42,934 bases of DNA from Caryophanales bacterium UBA4694 (GTDB lineage: Bacteria; Bacillota_I; Bacilli_A; RFN20; CAG-288), in assembly GCA_002404835.1 (NCBI GenBank), contig DHKM01000044.1, positions 254-43,187 on the forward strand, written 5' to 3'. Each line of letters begins with the position of its first letter. Position 1 is the stretch's first letter. Both the position numbers and the translations under genes were made by a program. The notes under the pieces were generated by a model. That model was not told the DNA's origin. It saw only the letters and a list, made by a program, of their open reading frames with translations, and ran no database searches. Below are positions 27,109-36,010 of the stretch, in pieces.

Positions 27109-27136
27109 ATTATAGGCTTATTCTTCTATATTGCAA
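27109..27136 (-). promoter_or_regulatory. Promoter of the potABCD operon
   Basis: On the minus strand TTGCAA (27131-27136) and a perfect TATAAT (27109-27114) are 16 nt apart. Initiation near 27102 gives a leader of about 40-55 nt. Confidence 0.65.
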
Positions 27137-27287
27137 TCTATTTTTTCATAAACCGCTTTTCCTTTTTTTCCGCTTCCGTTTCTTGCTTTTTTTAGGGGGA
27201 GAAAACTGCTGGATTTTTCATTATGTCTTTATTTGGAAAAACTTTTTTGGCATAATAGATTCAATCCATCGAAAGGAGCACAATATT

Positions 27288-27665
27288 ATGAAAATTGCTG
27301 CCAGGATTTTTACGATTTTATCCTTGATAGTCGCTTTAGGGACTTTCATTTCAGCTATCGCCATTTCGAGCATCTGTTTCCATCCGACTCAGGAGATTCT
27401 CGATCAGCTGCTAAAATCTCAGGAGCTGAGCCAATACACAGTAGATCAGGTAAAGGCGATGTTAACTATGATCGGAATCGGTTTCGGTGTTCTTGCTTTC
27501 TGGGCAGTTGTCTCGTTTGTACTTTCCATCGTCGATCTTGTCATATTGGCAAAACCGCTGAAGAAGAAGCCAATCGTCACGGGCGTCTTCAGCCTCTTGT
27601 TTGTCAACATCATTACCGGCATTCTCATGCTTTGCATGAACGAAGACAGGAAAGTCGTCGAATAG
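27288..27665 (+). CDS. Small membrane protein, unknown function
   Basis: The 125-residue protein has three or four hydrophobic segments (about 6-27, 61-84, 85-93 and 100-118) and a loop with HPTQEILDQLLKSQELSQYTVDQVKAML between the first two. It shows no motif I recognise. The ATG at 27288 has AAGGAG upstream. An open frame running back to 27099 is Phe-rich and lacks a ribosome binding site, so it is not used. The gene is divergent from potA and has its own terminator. Confidence 0.7.
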   Translation: MKIAARIFTILSLIVALGTFISAIAISSICFHPTQEILDQLLKSQELSQYTVDQVKAMLTMIGIGFGVLAFWAVVSFVLSIVDLVILAKPLKKKPIVTGVFSLLFVNIITGILMLCMNEDRKVVE

Positions 27666-27676
27666 TTCTTTGACTG

Positions 27677-27699
27677 GCACATCCTAGGATGTGCTTTTT
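27677..27699 (+). terminator. Terminator of the small membrane protein gene
   Basis: An 8-bp stem GCACATCC/GGATGTGC with a 2-nt loop is followed by five T residues, 11 nt after the stop. Confidence 0.8.
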
Positions 27700-27765
27700 C
27701 TTTGTCGTTTTTCCCTGGTGGGTTTCTTCTTGTTTTTTGTTACAATAAGTCAGGAGTATTTTTCT

Positions 27766-28326
27766 ATGGCAAATGAAATCACGAAAAAGGCTTTAAAGCA
27801 GTCGTTTTTGGAGCTTCTTGCTCAGAAGCCGTTTAAGAAAATCACTGTTTCGGACATCACGGACCGCTGCGGAGTCAACCGCATGACTTTCTATTATCAT
27901 TTTGAAGATATTTATGCCCTTCTGGATTATTGCCTGACGTCGGAAATGAGCAAAATACTTGATGGAAAATATGACAATACGACCTGGGTGGAGGGAATGA
28001 GGAACATTTTCGAGGTGTGTTTAAAATACAAGACTCTTCTCTTGAATGCCTATCATTTCAATTCCAGGGGAAATGTGGAATCCGTACTGGATCCCCTCGT
28101 TTTTTCTTTGACATATCATGTCGTAAAAGAGGAAGCCGACGGGCACAAGGTCAAGGAGGATAATCTCCAGTTTGTTGCCAATGGGTACAAGTATCTTCTG
28201 ATCGGTATCGTTCTCGATTGGATCAAGAACGATATGAAAGAAGATTATAAGGAAATACTGAAGAAAATCGAATTGATGCTTACCGGGGAAACGGAGTGGA
28301 TTCTATCCAAATTCGAAGAAGAGTGA
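27766..28326 (+). CDS. TetR-family transcriptional regulator
   Basis: The 186-residue protein begins with a TetR DNA-binding domain (KKALKQSFLELLAQKPFKKITVSDITDRCGVNRMTFYYHFEDIYALLDY), followed by an all-helical C-terminal domain of the DhaS-like TetR type. The ATG at 27766 has AGGAG upstream. An upstream extension encodes a hydrophobic string unlike TetR proteins. It lies directly before the oleate hydratase gene on the same strand, separated by a terminator, and probably senses fatty acids and controls that gene or itself; this role is inferred from position only. A possible small operator (AGTGAT-N4-ATCACT, 28322-28337) overlaps its stop codon. Confidence 0.85.
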   Translation: MANEITKKALKQSFLELLAQKPFKKITVSDITDRCGVNRMTFYYHFEDIYALLDYCLTSEMSKILDGKYDNTTWVEGMRNIFEVCLKYKTLLLNAYHFNSRGNVESVLDPLVFSLTYHVVKEEADGHKVKEDNLQFVANGYKYLLIGIVLDWIKNDMKEDYKEILKKIELMLTGETEWILSKFEEE

Positions 28327-28369
28327 TTTTTATCACTTCCCCACTTTTGATTAAAATTTATACATATCG

Positions 28370-28406
28370 AAACACTTGTCTGAAGTTTTATCACAGGTGT
28401 TTTTTT
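28370..28406 (+). terminator. Terminator of the TetR gene
   Basis: A 10-bp stem with one mismatch (AAACACTTGT / ACAGGTGTTT) is followed by a run of T residues. Confidence 0.7.
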
Positions 28407-28472
28407 GTCTATTTAAATCCGTATTTATTTCCTTAAAATAAGGGTGTATTCCAAAAAAGGAGGAATCAAATA

Positions 28473-30254
28473 ATGTATTATTCTAGTGGAAATTATGAGG
28501 CGTTTGCTCATCCGGAAAAGCCGAAGGATGCCGACAAAAAGAGTGCCTACATCATCGGTTCGGGTCTGGCAGGATTGTCTGCCGCATTCTATTTGGTAAG
28601 AGATGCCCAGGTCAAGGGAGAAAACATTCACATTCTTGAGGTCCTTCCTCGTTCCGGTGGCTCTTGCGATGGTTACCACGACATTAACAAAGGCTTCTAC
28701 ATGAGAGGTGGAAGGGAAATGGATAACCATTTCGAATGTATGTGGGATCTTTATAGAGACGTCCCATCAATTGAAAACGAAAATGTATCCGTCCTTGATG
28801 AATATTACTGGCTTAACAAACATGATCCAAACTATTCTCTCTGCCGAGCAACGGTCAATCGTGGAAAGGATGCCCATACAGATGGTAAATTCACGCTTGA
28901 TAAGGAAGCCCAGAAGCAGCTTCTGAAGCTTTATATCACTCCGGAAAAGGATCTCGAAAACAAGAAAATTTCCGAATGCTTCGACGACCATTTCTGGAAT
29001 AGCAATTTTTGGCTCTATTGGCAGACGATGTTTGCCTTCCAGCGTTGGTCCAGCGCTTTGGAAATGAAACGTTATCTGCAGAGATATGTTCACCATATCG
29101 ATGGTCTTCCGGATTTCTCCGCTCTGAGATTCACCAAATACAATCAATATGAATCCATGATTCTTCCTCTTCAGAAGTATCTGGAAAAACATGGTGTCGT
29201 CTTCGACTTTGGCGTCAAAGTCACAGATGTGAAAATAAGAAAAGACGGAAACAAGAAGATTGCCACTTCTTTCACTTTCGTCAAGGACAATAAAGAAGAG
29301 ACAAAGGAACTTACGGAAGATGATCTTCTGTTTGTCACCAACGGATGCTGTACGGATGTCTCCTGTTATGGTGACAACGAGCACGCCCCGGATCTTTCTT
29401 CCATCAGACCGAACGTCGGAGACGGATGGAGTCTTTGGGAGAAGATTGCCAGCCAGGATTCTTCTTTCGGAAATCCGAAGGCCTTTGCCTCCAATCCGGA
29501 AGAAACCAACTGGATGTCCGCTTCCGTCTTTACCAAGGATGAGAGAATCATTTCCCTGATCAAGAATATCTGCAAACGTGATCCTCTTTCCGGAAAAGTC
29601 ACGACCGGTGGCATCGTCACAGTCAAGGATTCCTTCAACAATTGGGCTTTGTCCTGGACCATCAACCGTCAGCCTCAGTTCCGCGATCAGCCGGCTGGTT
29701 CGGTAATCGTCTGGCTTTATTCTCTCAATACAGACAAACCCGGAAATTATGTCAAGAAGAGCATGAGAGAATGCACCGGAAGAGAGGTCTGCATGGAATG
29801 GCTCTATCATATCGGAGCCAAAGAAGAGGAAATCGAGGCTCTCAGCGAGAACTGCAACACCACGACCTGCTTCATGCCTTATATCAACGCTTTCTTCCAG
29901 CCAAGAAAGAATTCCGATAGACCTCATGTCGTACCGGATGGATGCGTGAATCTTGCTTTCATCGGTCAGTTTGCCGAAACTCCGCGTGATACCATCTTCA
30001 CAACAGAATATTCCATCCGTACTGGTATGGAAGCTGTCTACACGCTGATGAACGTCGATCGTGCTGTTCCGGAGGTCTGGGGTTCCTGCTATGATGTTCG
30101 TGAAATGCTTCGCGCAAGCTATTATGCCTTGGACAAGAAGAAGCTCTCCGATACGGATCTAAGCTGGAAGGACAAGATCATCCTGAAGAAGGCGATCGCC
30201 CTTTTGAAGGATACGGACATTCTGAACTGGATCAAGGATTCTGGTCTTCTTTAA
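28473..30254 (+). CDS. ohyA: Oleate hydratase (MCRA family, FAD-dependent)
   Basis: The enzyme adds water to the cis-9 double bond of oleate or linoleate, giving 10-hydroxy fatty acids; it detoxifies unsaturated fatty acids at the membrane. The 593-residue protein has the FAD-binding motif IIGSGLAGLSAAFYL near 27-41, the family hallmark GGSCDGYH...YMRGGREMDNHFECMWDL near 62-90, WQTMFAFQRWSSALEMKRY near 185-203 and a C-terminal stretch with FMPYINAFFQPR and FIGQFAETPRDTIFTTEYS. A GGAGG site precedes the ATG. It has its own terminator and a TetR gene upstream. The encoded protein is complete. Myosin-cross-reactive antigen is an older name for the same family. Confidence 0.95.
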   Translation: MYYSSGNYEAFAHPEKPKDADKKSAYIIGSGLAGLSAAFYLVRDAQVKGENIHILEVLPRSGGSCDGYHDINKGFYMRGGREMDNHFECMWDLYRDVPSIENENVSVLDEYYWLNKHDPNYSLCRATVNRGKDAHTDGKFTLDKEAQKQLLKLYITPEKDLENKKISECFDDHFWNSNFWLYWQTMFAFQRWSSALEMKRYLQRYVHHIDGLPDFSALRFTKYNQYESMILPLQKYLEKHGVVFDFGVKVTDVKIRKDGNKKIATSFTFVKDNKEETKELTEDDLLFVTNGCCTDVSCYGDNEHAPDLSSIRPNVGDGWSLWEKIASQDSSFGNPKAFASNPEETNWMSASVFTKDERIISLIKNICKRDPLSGKVTTGGIVTVKDSFNNWALSWTINRQPQFRDQPAGSVIVWLYSLNTDKPGNYVKKSMRECTGREVCMEWLYHIGAKEEEIEALSENCNTTTCFMPYINAFFQPRKNSDRPHVVPDGCVNLAFIGQFAETPRDTIFTTEYSIRTGMEAVYTLMNVDRAVPEVWGSCYDVREMLRASYYALDKKKLSDTDLSWKDKIILKKAIALLKDTDILNWIKDSGLL

Positions 30255-30261
30255 ATCGATT

Positions 30262-30291
30262 GCCGATGCCGCTTAAGGCATCGGCTTTTTT
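30262..30291 (+). terminator. Terminator of the oleate hydratase gene
   Basis: A 9-bp stem GCCGATGCC/GGCATCGGC with a 6-nt loop is followed by six T residues, 8 nt after the stop. Confidence 0.9.
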
Positions 30292-30300
30292 CATGTCAGA

Positions 30301-30329
30301 TTCAAGAAATTCACGAAATGTTCTATAAT
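30301..30329 (+). promoter_or_regulatory. Promoter of the M13 peptidase gene
   Basis: A perfect TATAAT (30324-30329) lies 17 nt after TTCAAG (30301-30306), a weak -35. The AGGAGG ribosome binding site is about 17 nt downstream of the -10 box. Confidence 0.55.
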
Positions 30330-30357
30330 AGTTAGTGACAACTTAGGAGGTAACACT

Positions 30358-32271
30358 ATGGAAGACAACGCTCAGAAAATCAGAATACAGGATGATTTGT
30401 ATCAGGCAGTAAACGGAGATTGGCTTAAAACAGCCGTCATCCCTTCGGACAGGAGTTCGACGGGCGGTTTTGCCATTCTCGATCAAGAGGTAGAAAAAGA
30501 GCTTCTTGATGATTTCGATAAGCTTTCCAAAAAGGAAGAAGGCACAGATATCCCTGAAATGAAAGAGGCAGTCAAGCTTTACGAAAAATGCTTGGATGTG
30601 ACAAGACGTGATAAAGATGGTGTGAAACCGATTTTACCTTATTTAAGCAAAATTCTTGCTTTAAAAAATATTGATGATCTGAATAAAAACGCCTATGAAT
30701 TGATGCTTTTAGGTGTCGACCTTCCGTTCAACTTTGGCGTTGAATCGGATATGAAGGATGCTACAAAGAACTCTTTCTGCATTACCGGTCCTAGCATCAT
30801 TCTTCCGGATACAACGTATTACCAGGATAATAATCCATCCAAGGAAAAGCTTCTTTCCGTCTATTCTTCGATGGCAAAAAAGGCTTTGGATCTTCTTCCT
30901 TTGACTGAGGATCTTAAAGAAAACATCATCAAAGATGCACTTCATTTCGATTCTCTAATCGCCAAGGAAGTCAAGAGCGAGCTTGAATGGGCAAACTATG
31001 TCGACAACTACAATCCGATGGATGTGAAAGAGGTTTGCGACTATCTCCGTCCGTTCGATTTCAAAGGTCTCCTCTCTTCCGTCTATGGGGAAAAGATACC
31101 GGAACAAGTCATTGTTTTCGATCCGAAGGCAACAAAGAACTTCAGAAACTATTTCAATGAAACGACTTTCATAGAGTATGTACATTGGGCATATCTGAAA
31201 TATCTTCTTGGAAATTCTTCGCTTTTGAGTCAGGATCTATATGCAATCGGAAGAATCTACTCTAGAACGCTTTCCGGAGTAAGCAAGGATCCTGTTTTGA
31301 AGAAGCAGGCATATCTTCGTGCCAACAGCGTGTTCTCTGAACCGGTCGGAGTCTATTATGGAAGAAAATACTTCGGCGAGGAAGCAAAGAAGGATGTGGT
31401 TTCCATGGTCAAGGAAATCATCGAAATGTATAAGGAGAAGATGAAGAAAAATACATTTTTGAATGAAAAGACCAAGGAAAAGGCCATTCTGAAACTTGAC
31501 AGCATCGTCATCAAAATGGGCTATCCCGATAAGATCGATGAATATTATTCCAAGCTAAAAATAGATGAAAATCGATCTTTGTTCGAGAACATGCTTTCGA
31601 TTTCGAAGTTCTCGATTCTTCACAATCTCGAAAAGCTGAACAAACCGGTAGACCGCACTTTGTGGGGAATGCCAGGAAATCTAGTCAATGCCTGCTACAA
31701 TCCTTCTTCCAATGATATTACCTTCCCGGCTGCCATCCTCCAGAAACCGTTCTACTCTTTGAAGCAGAGTAAGAGCGAAAATCTCGGTGGTATCGGTGCA
31801 GTCATCGGACATGAGATTTCTCACGCCTTCGATAACAATGGTGCTCAGTTTGATGAGAAGGGCAACCTTTGCAATTGGTGGAGCAAGGATGATTATGAGG
31901 CATTCAAGGCTCTGACGGAGAAAATGGTAAGAGAGTGGGATGGACTTCCGTTCCATGGGGAAAAGGTCAACGGCAGACTCATCGTCAGTGAAAATATCGC
32001 AGACAATGGTGGGCTTTCTGTTACTTTGAGCATCATGCATACCATGAAAGACGCCGATTATCAGGCTTTCTTCATCAACTGGGCAAGGATCTGGTGCATG
32101 AAGGCAAAGGAAGAATACATCAAGCTCCTTCTTACAAACGATGTTCATGCGCCTTGCGAATTGAGGGCAAACATCCAGCCGAGAAACTTTGCGGAATGGT
32201 ACAAAGCCTTTGATGTGAAGGAAACGGACGGTATGTACATACCCGAAGAGAAGAGAGTTGTCATCTGGTGA
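30358..32271 (+). CDS. pepO: M13-family zinc endopeptidase (PepO)
   Basis: This neprilysin-like metallopeptidase cleaves oligopeptides. The 637-residue protein has no signal peptide and is probably cytoplasmic like lactococcal PepO. It has the M13 N-terminus (QDDLYQAVNGDWL), zinc motif HEISH near 489-493 in IGHEISHAFDNNGAQFD, the second metal and substrate region ENIADNGGL near 547, and a conserved C-terminus with DVHAPCELRANI. In the canonical family the end is a short CxxW-like motif; here it ends EEKRVVIW. The start follows a strong AGGAGG site. Confidence 0.93.
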   Translation: MEDNAQKIRIQDDLYQAVNGDWLKTAVIPSDRSSTGGFAILDQEVEKELLDDFDKLSKKEEGTDIPEMKEAVKLYEKCLDVTRRDKDGVKPILPYLSKILALKNIDDLNKNAYELMLLGVDLPFNFGVESDMKDATKNSFCITGPSIILPDTTYYQDNNPSKEKLLSVYSSMAKKALDLLPLTEDLKENIIKDALHFDSLIAKEVKSELEWANYVDNYNPMDVKEVCDYLRPFDFKGLLSSVYGEKIPEQVIVFDPKATKNFRNYFNETTFIEYVHWAYLKYLLGNSSLLSQDLYAIGRIYSRTLSGVSKDPVLKKQAYLRANSVFSEPVGVYYGRKYFGEEAKKDVVSMVKEIIEMYKEKMKKNTFLNEKTKEKAILKLDSIVIKMGYPDKIDEYYSKLKIDENRSLFENMLSISKFSILHNLEKLNKPVDRTLWGMPGNLVNACYNPSSNDITFPAAILQKPFYSLKQSKSENLGGIGAVIGHEISHAFDNNGAQFDEKGNLCNWWSKDDYEAFKALTEKMVREWDGLPFHGEKVNGRLIVSENIADNGGLSVTLSIMHTMKDADYQAFFINWARIWCMKAKEEYIKLLLTNDVHAPCELRANIQPRNFAEWYKAFDVKETDGMYIPEEKRVVIW

Positions 32272-32301
32272 TGTTTTCCGTTTCGGATTTCCGATTCTTC
32301 G

Positions 32302-32310
32302 TGTTAGAAT
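32302..32310 (+). promoter_or_regulatory. Extended -10 promoter giving a leaderless mRNA
   Basis: TGTTAGAAT is an extended -10 (TGn plus TAGAAT) ending 6 nt before the ATG at 32317. Transcription would be expected to begin at or next to the A of the start codon. No Shine-Dalgarno sequence is present. Confidence 0.45.
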
Positions 32311-32316
32311 AGAAAC

Positions 32317-32685
32317 ATGAAAAAACTGAAAGAAAGATTCCTAGCATACAGCCTAGAGGAAAGAATCAGTCTCGGTCTGGCTTTCCTTATGATGATCGTC
32401 GGTTTCTACTTTGCCATTTCCATGAACGTAAAGATTGCTTCCGGTCTTACCCTTTTTGGCAATGCCAACAGTTTCAAGGATGGTGTCATCGAAAGCACCA
32501 ATCCTAGTTACAGCGATTATCTGATCATGTCTATGATTTATATCCTATCGATTTTGCTTCTTGTCTATCTTGTATTTTCCGTCTTCTTCCGGAAAATAGA
32601 GAAAAAGAAGATAGTGAAAAAGGAAATCGTAAATGGTAAGACCGTCATTTTGGAAGACGTCGACAGGAAAGATGAGGTGAAATGA
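32317..32685 (+). CDS. Two-segment membrane protein, unknown function
   Basis: The 122-residue protein has a short basic N-terminus, membrane segments at about 16-36 and 66-88, an external loop with NANSFKDGVIESTNPSYSDY, and a Lys-rich cytosolic tail (KIEKKKIVKKEIVNGKTVILEDVDRKDEVK). I recognise no family. No ribosome binding site precedes the ATG, and the -10 box lies 6 nt away, so a leaderless mRNA is likely. It is followed after 1 nt by the next gene, whose ribosome binding site (GAGGTGA) is inside this one. Confidence 0.68.
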   Translation: MKKLKERFLAYSLEERISLGLAFLMMIVGFYFAISMNVKIASGLTLFGNANSFKDGVIESTNPSYSDYLIMSMIYILSILLLVYLVFSVFFRKIEKKKIVKKEIVNGKTVILEDVDRKDEVK

Positions 32686-32686
32686 A

Positions 32687-33121
32687 ATGGACGAGATCAA
32701 TGAGTTCATGACATTGAATGATATTCCTTCTTCGGATTTCGTACGCTACAACCTGAAGGATGATGTTCTGACGATGTTCTTCGTCAAGGACAACCAAGGC
32801 GAGAAGGATATTGCCAAGCCCCGAGATCCTGAGCTTGGGGATGAACCGGTAGTGGAAGAGGAGGAAGAGGACCATGATGATCACGACAATCTGAACGGTC
32901 ATCTTTATAAGATCGTCTTCCATGGTGTGACCGGATTCCAATGTATAGGCGAGGAATCGGATCTTTACCGACATAAGGCTTCCAAAATCGAGAACAACCA
33001 TATTCATCTTGAATATCTAGGGACCAACCTTTCGGAACCGGAGCAGGATATCGAAATCGATTTTTCCTTCGGGTTCTATCAAATCGTAGACTGCGGAAAA
33101 ATCCATGGTCCCGATGTCTGA
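32687..33121 (+). CDS. Acidic protein of unknown function
   Basis: The 144-residue protein is strongly acidic and soluble. A Glu/Asp/His stretch (EEEEEDHDDHD, about residues 58-68) separates an N-terminal segment with RYNLKDDVLTMFFVKDN from a C-terminal beta-rich part (YKIVFHGVTGFQCIGEESDLYRH, IHLEYLGTN, FSFGFYQIVDCGKI). The C-terminal part reads like a small beta domain of the kind found in immunity or DUF-type proteins, but I cannot name a family. It is co-transcribed with the membrane protein 1 nt upstream. A bidirectional terminator follows. Confidence 0.68.
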   Translation: MDEINEFMTLNDIPSSDFVRYNLKDDVLTMFFVKDNQGEKDIAKPRDPELGDEPVVEEEEEDHDDHDNLNGHLYKIVFHGVTGFQCIGEESDLYRHKASKIENNHIHLEYLGTNLSEPEQDIEIDFSFGFYQIVDCGKIHGPDV

Positions 33122-33131
33122 TTTCAAAAAA

Positions 33132-33154
33132 AAGCTACTTTAGGTAGCTTTTTT
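33132..33154. terminator. Bidirectional terminator
   Basis: An AAGCTAC/GTAGCTT stem with a 5-nt loop is flanked by A-rich sequence on the left and T-rich on the right. It serves the plus-strand acidic protein gene and can also stop the convergent purB-priA transcript. Confidence 0.8.
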
Positions 33155-33184
33155 GTTTGCCTTGCGTTCTTCCTTTCGAGGCTT

Positions 33185-33775
33185 TCAGTCATTATCTTGG
33201 TTCTGCTTCTTGGCTTTTGCCTCATAATGACGGCTAGTGACTTCTTCCCGGATTCCTGACAAAGCTTCATAAATTTCACGGTTAGAAGCATTGGGATGTT
33301 TCTTTACATATTCATCGAATTCTCCGATGATGTCTCCCATGTATGGTTCATCATATTCCTCTTCGTCTTCATCATTGTCTTCACTGGTATCCACTTCTTC
33401 CTCTTCAGCTTTGATGGTATTGCTCTCACTCATATAAAGCGGATAGGACTCGTCATTGAGAAGATATTCATGGGCAGGATTGAAGTAAGTAAACAGGAAA
33501 TGGAAATGGACCGCAACATTTTCATCTCTCAAAATGTCCGTAATGGTATCCTTGACTTCGTTCTCGATTTCCTCGTACTGCTCCGGGGCCTCGATTTCGA
33601 TATTGAGGCGGAAGTTTGTCTGTTCGAATCCGTTGTGGATGATGAATCCTTCTCCAGCATAGAATTCGATTTCGTCCTCATTTATCTGGTAAAGGTCAAC
33701 AAGTTTCTTTTCGAGTTTTTTGGTATAGCGGATGGCTTCATAACTGTCCATACCGAATAATTTGATAATAATCAT
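33185..33775 (-). CDS. Unknown protein with acidic linker
   Basis: The 196-residue protein has an N-terminal alpha/beta domain of about 115 residues (MIIIKLFGMDSYEAIRYTKKLEKKLVDLYQ, then IEFYAGEGFIIHNG, FRLNIEIEAPEQYEEIENEVKDTITDIL and VHFHFLFTYFNPAHEY). The alternation of strands and a helix recalls tautomerase or ferredoxin-like small folds, without a clear match. A strongly acidic linker (EEEEVDTSEDNDEDEEEYDEP) leads to a short helical C-terminus. The ATG at 33775 follows GGAGG. A longer frame to 33871 runs into priA and is not needed. It lies 13 nt after priA, so it is the last gene of purB-priA. Confidence 0.72.
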   Translation of the reverse strand: MIIIKLFGMDSYEAIRYTKKLEKKLVDLYQINEDEIEFYAGEGFIIHNGFEQTNFRLNIEIEAPEQYEEIENEVKDTITDILRDENVAVHFHFLFTYFNPAHEYLLNDESYPLYMSESNTIKAEEEEVDTSEDNDEDEEEYDEPYMGDIIGEFDEYVKKHPNASNREIYEALSGIREEVTSRHYEAKAKKQNQDND

Positions 33776-33788
33776 ATGTTTCCTCCGT

Positions 33789-36008
33789 TTATAAGCTTTC
33801 TTTTCCTGGGTCGACATCGATTGATATCTCGCTATCCTTGTTGGAAATCCTGAATACCCGGATTCCGTCAAGAAGCGGCGATACTTCTTCGAACGATTTA
33901 TATTTTAACAAAATGTTCCGGCAATATCTTCCGTTTTGATAGGGAATGTAGGGGATAGATGGACCGTATATGTTGATTCGTTTTTTCCCGACATTGTCTT
34001 TAAGATAATCAAAGACCTGGTTGGAAACTTCGCTACATCGCTCCTGTTTCAAGGATTTGATGCTGATGATACATAGATAGGTATAAGGCGGATACTGGTA
34101 TTTTCTACGTTCCTCCATTTCATAATGATAGAATCCCTCATAGTCCTGTTTTGCTGCCATCTGTATGACTTTATTGTCGATGGCAAAACTTTGCAGAAGG
34201 ACTCTTCCTTTTTTCAAAGCTCGGCCTGTCCTTCCGACAAACTGCGAAATAAGATCGAACGTTTCTTCGTTTGCCCGGTAGGTAGGAAGGCCTAAGGTGA
34301 AATCGCAGTCAAGCATTCCAGCCAAAGTGACTTTCGGAAAATCGAGACCTTTGGCAATGACCTGGGTTCCGATCAGGATGTCGTTGTTCCCTGAAGCGAA
34401 ATCCTGAAGGATCTGATGTCGGATGTCATTGCTGGTAATATCGCTATCGAGCCTGGCGATTTTGTTTCCGGGAAAGAGCATTTTAAGCTCATCACAGGCT
34501 CTTTCGGTTCCATATCCTAGTTCGGAGAAATCGCTTCCGTTGCAGTTCGGGCAATGCAAGTGATAGATATCCATCTTGTATCCGCAATGGTGGCAGCTGA
34601 GAATCCCTTGACTTCTATGATAGTTGAGCGGAATGTTGCAATTGGGGCACTTTAGGACATGCTGGCATTTCCGGCAAAGATAAATCGGCGAATATCCCCG
34701 GCGATTGAGGAGGATCATGGCCTGTTCCTTGCGGTCCATCGTTTTCTTGATTTCCTTAATAAGCCTTGTGGAAAAGAGAGAGGAAACACGGAGATTGAGA
34801 TTAGCTGAATTGTTCATGTCTACCAGGATCAGATCGTGTTCCTGGTTCTTGGCATAACGTCGATTCATATAGACAGGTAGGTAAATTTCTTTTTCTGCCC
34901 GGGCTTTGTCGATGATTCTTGGGGTAGCTGATCCAAGAAGGACTTTGCATCCTTCGATTTCAGAACGCATCTTACTGACCTCGATGGCAGAGTAGAATGG
35001 GCTATTCTCCTGTTTGTAGCTGTCGGAATGTTCCTCGTCGATGATGATAAGTCCTAGGTTTTCAATCGGGGCAAAAACAGCACTTCGTGTACCTAAGACG
35101 ACTTTCGTTTCACCGGAGACGATGCGTTTGTATTCGTCGTATTTCCTACCGTCGCTCAATGAGGAATTGAGGATGGATATGACATTCTTGAAATGGCTGT
35201 AGAAGACATCTGCCATATGATCGGTCAGAGTGATTTCGGGAAGAAGGACAAGAACTCCTTTTCCTTCTTTCAAATACTGCTTTACCAGTTTCAGGTAGAC
35301 TTCTGTTTTACCGCTTCCGGTGACCCCTTGTAAAAGAATCGTCCTCTTATCGGTAGAGAGAATACAGTCGTAAGCGTTTCTCTGCTCGTCGGTGAGCTGG
35401 ATTTCCTGGTATTTTTTTGCTTCCATCTCCGGAATCCTGCTGACGGGAATTGGTCTAATTTCGACGGCCTTTTTGTCCAAAAGTGATTTAAGAGAGGCTT
35501 TGGCTGAGATTTCGCTTCGGCGGATTCCGTCCTTCTCTACTCTGATTTTGTCGTAGAGCTTCTGCTCGTTCTTGGTCAGGATTCCGGAAAAGGAATCCAA
35601 GGAGAAAACATAGTCGATAGTCTTGGACTGTGTTTTATTCAATGCAGAGTTTCTTGGTTTCAGTGATGGAGGAAGAAAAGAGGATAGAATTTGGATCAAA
35701 TCGGATTTATAATACTCAGCCATTTTCTTGGCTAGAGACATAAGTTTTTCGTTCAGTAACGGTTCATCATCTACTCTTCTATTGATTTTGGAAAGAGATT
35801 TTAATCCATTCTCTTTGATATATTCTTGAATCGTTTTTTCGATTTTGACTGGTTCTTCCATCACAAAAGCCATCGTTTCTTTTGATTGTCCAAAGGAAAC
35901 GATGACCCTTTCTCCCGCATGGAGGTTTTCATCAAGCGTGTAATAGGAGAAAAGCCTATCCAGACTGGCACTGCTTCTTCCGATAAGAACCTTTACCAAA
36001 TAGAACAT
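33789..36008 (-). CDS. priA: Primosomal protein N' (replication restart helicase)
   Basis: PriA recognises stalled forks and reloads the replicative helicase. The 739-residue protein has an N-terminal DNA-binding domain, helicase core with Walker A VTGSGKTEVYLK near 235, DEEHSDSYKQ near 325, SATPR, and the Zn-binding region (CRKCQHVLKCPNCN, then CHHCGYKM and CPNCNGSD near 450-497), followed by GTQVIAKGLDFP and QFVGRTGR. The ATG is 2 nt after the purB stop with no good ribosome binding site, so translation probably depends on purB. The gene is complete. Confidence 0.95.
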   Translation of the reverse strand: MFYLVKVLIGRSSASLDRLFSYYTLDENLHAGERVIVSFGQSKETMAFVMEEPVKIEKTIQEYIKENGLKSLSKINRRVDDEPLLNEKLMSLAKKMAEYYKSDLIQILSSFLPPSLKPRNSALNKTQSKTIDYVFSLDSFSGILTKNEQKLYDKIRVEKDGIRRSEISAKASLKSLLDKKAVEIRPIPVSRIPEMEAKKYQEIQLTDEQRNAYDCILSTDKRTILLQGVTGSGKTEVYLKLVKQYLKEGKGVLVLLPEITLTDHMADVFYSHFKNVISILNSSLSDGRKYDEYKRIVSGETKVVLGTRSAVFAPIENLGLIIIDEEHSDSYKQENSPFYSAIEVSKMRSEIEGCKVLLGSATPRIIDKARAEKEIYLPVYMNRRYAKNQEHDLILVDMNNSANLNLRVSSLFSTRLIKEIKKTMDRKEQAMILLNRRGYSPIYLCRKCQHVLKCPNCNIPLNYHRSQGILSCHHCGYKMDIYHLHCPNCNGSDFSELGYGTERACDELKMLFPGNKIARLDSDITSNDIRHQILQDFASGNNDILIGTQVIAKGLDFPKVTLAGMLDCDFTLGLPTYRANEETFDLISQFVGRTGRALKKGRVLLQSFAIDNKVIQMAAKQDYEGFYHYEMEERRKYQYPPYTYLCIISIKSLKQERCSEVSNQVFDYLKDNVGKKRINIYGPSIPYIPYQNGRYCRNILLKYKSFEEVSPLLDGIRVFRISNKDSEISIDVDPGKESL

Positions 36009-36010
36009 AT

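Noticed and set aside
27063..27287. Riboswitch or attenuator upstream of potA
   Set aside because: The leader is only about 40-55 nt from the promoter seen, and no hairpin with a U-tract is present.
28767..29927. Open frame of 386 codons antisense to oleate hydratase
   Set aside because: The oleate hydratase frame has full family motifs. The antisense frame has none and is a by-product of its codon use.
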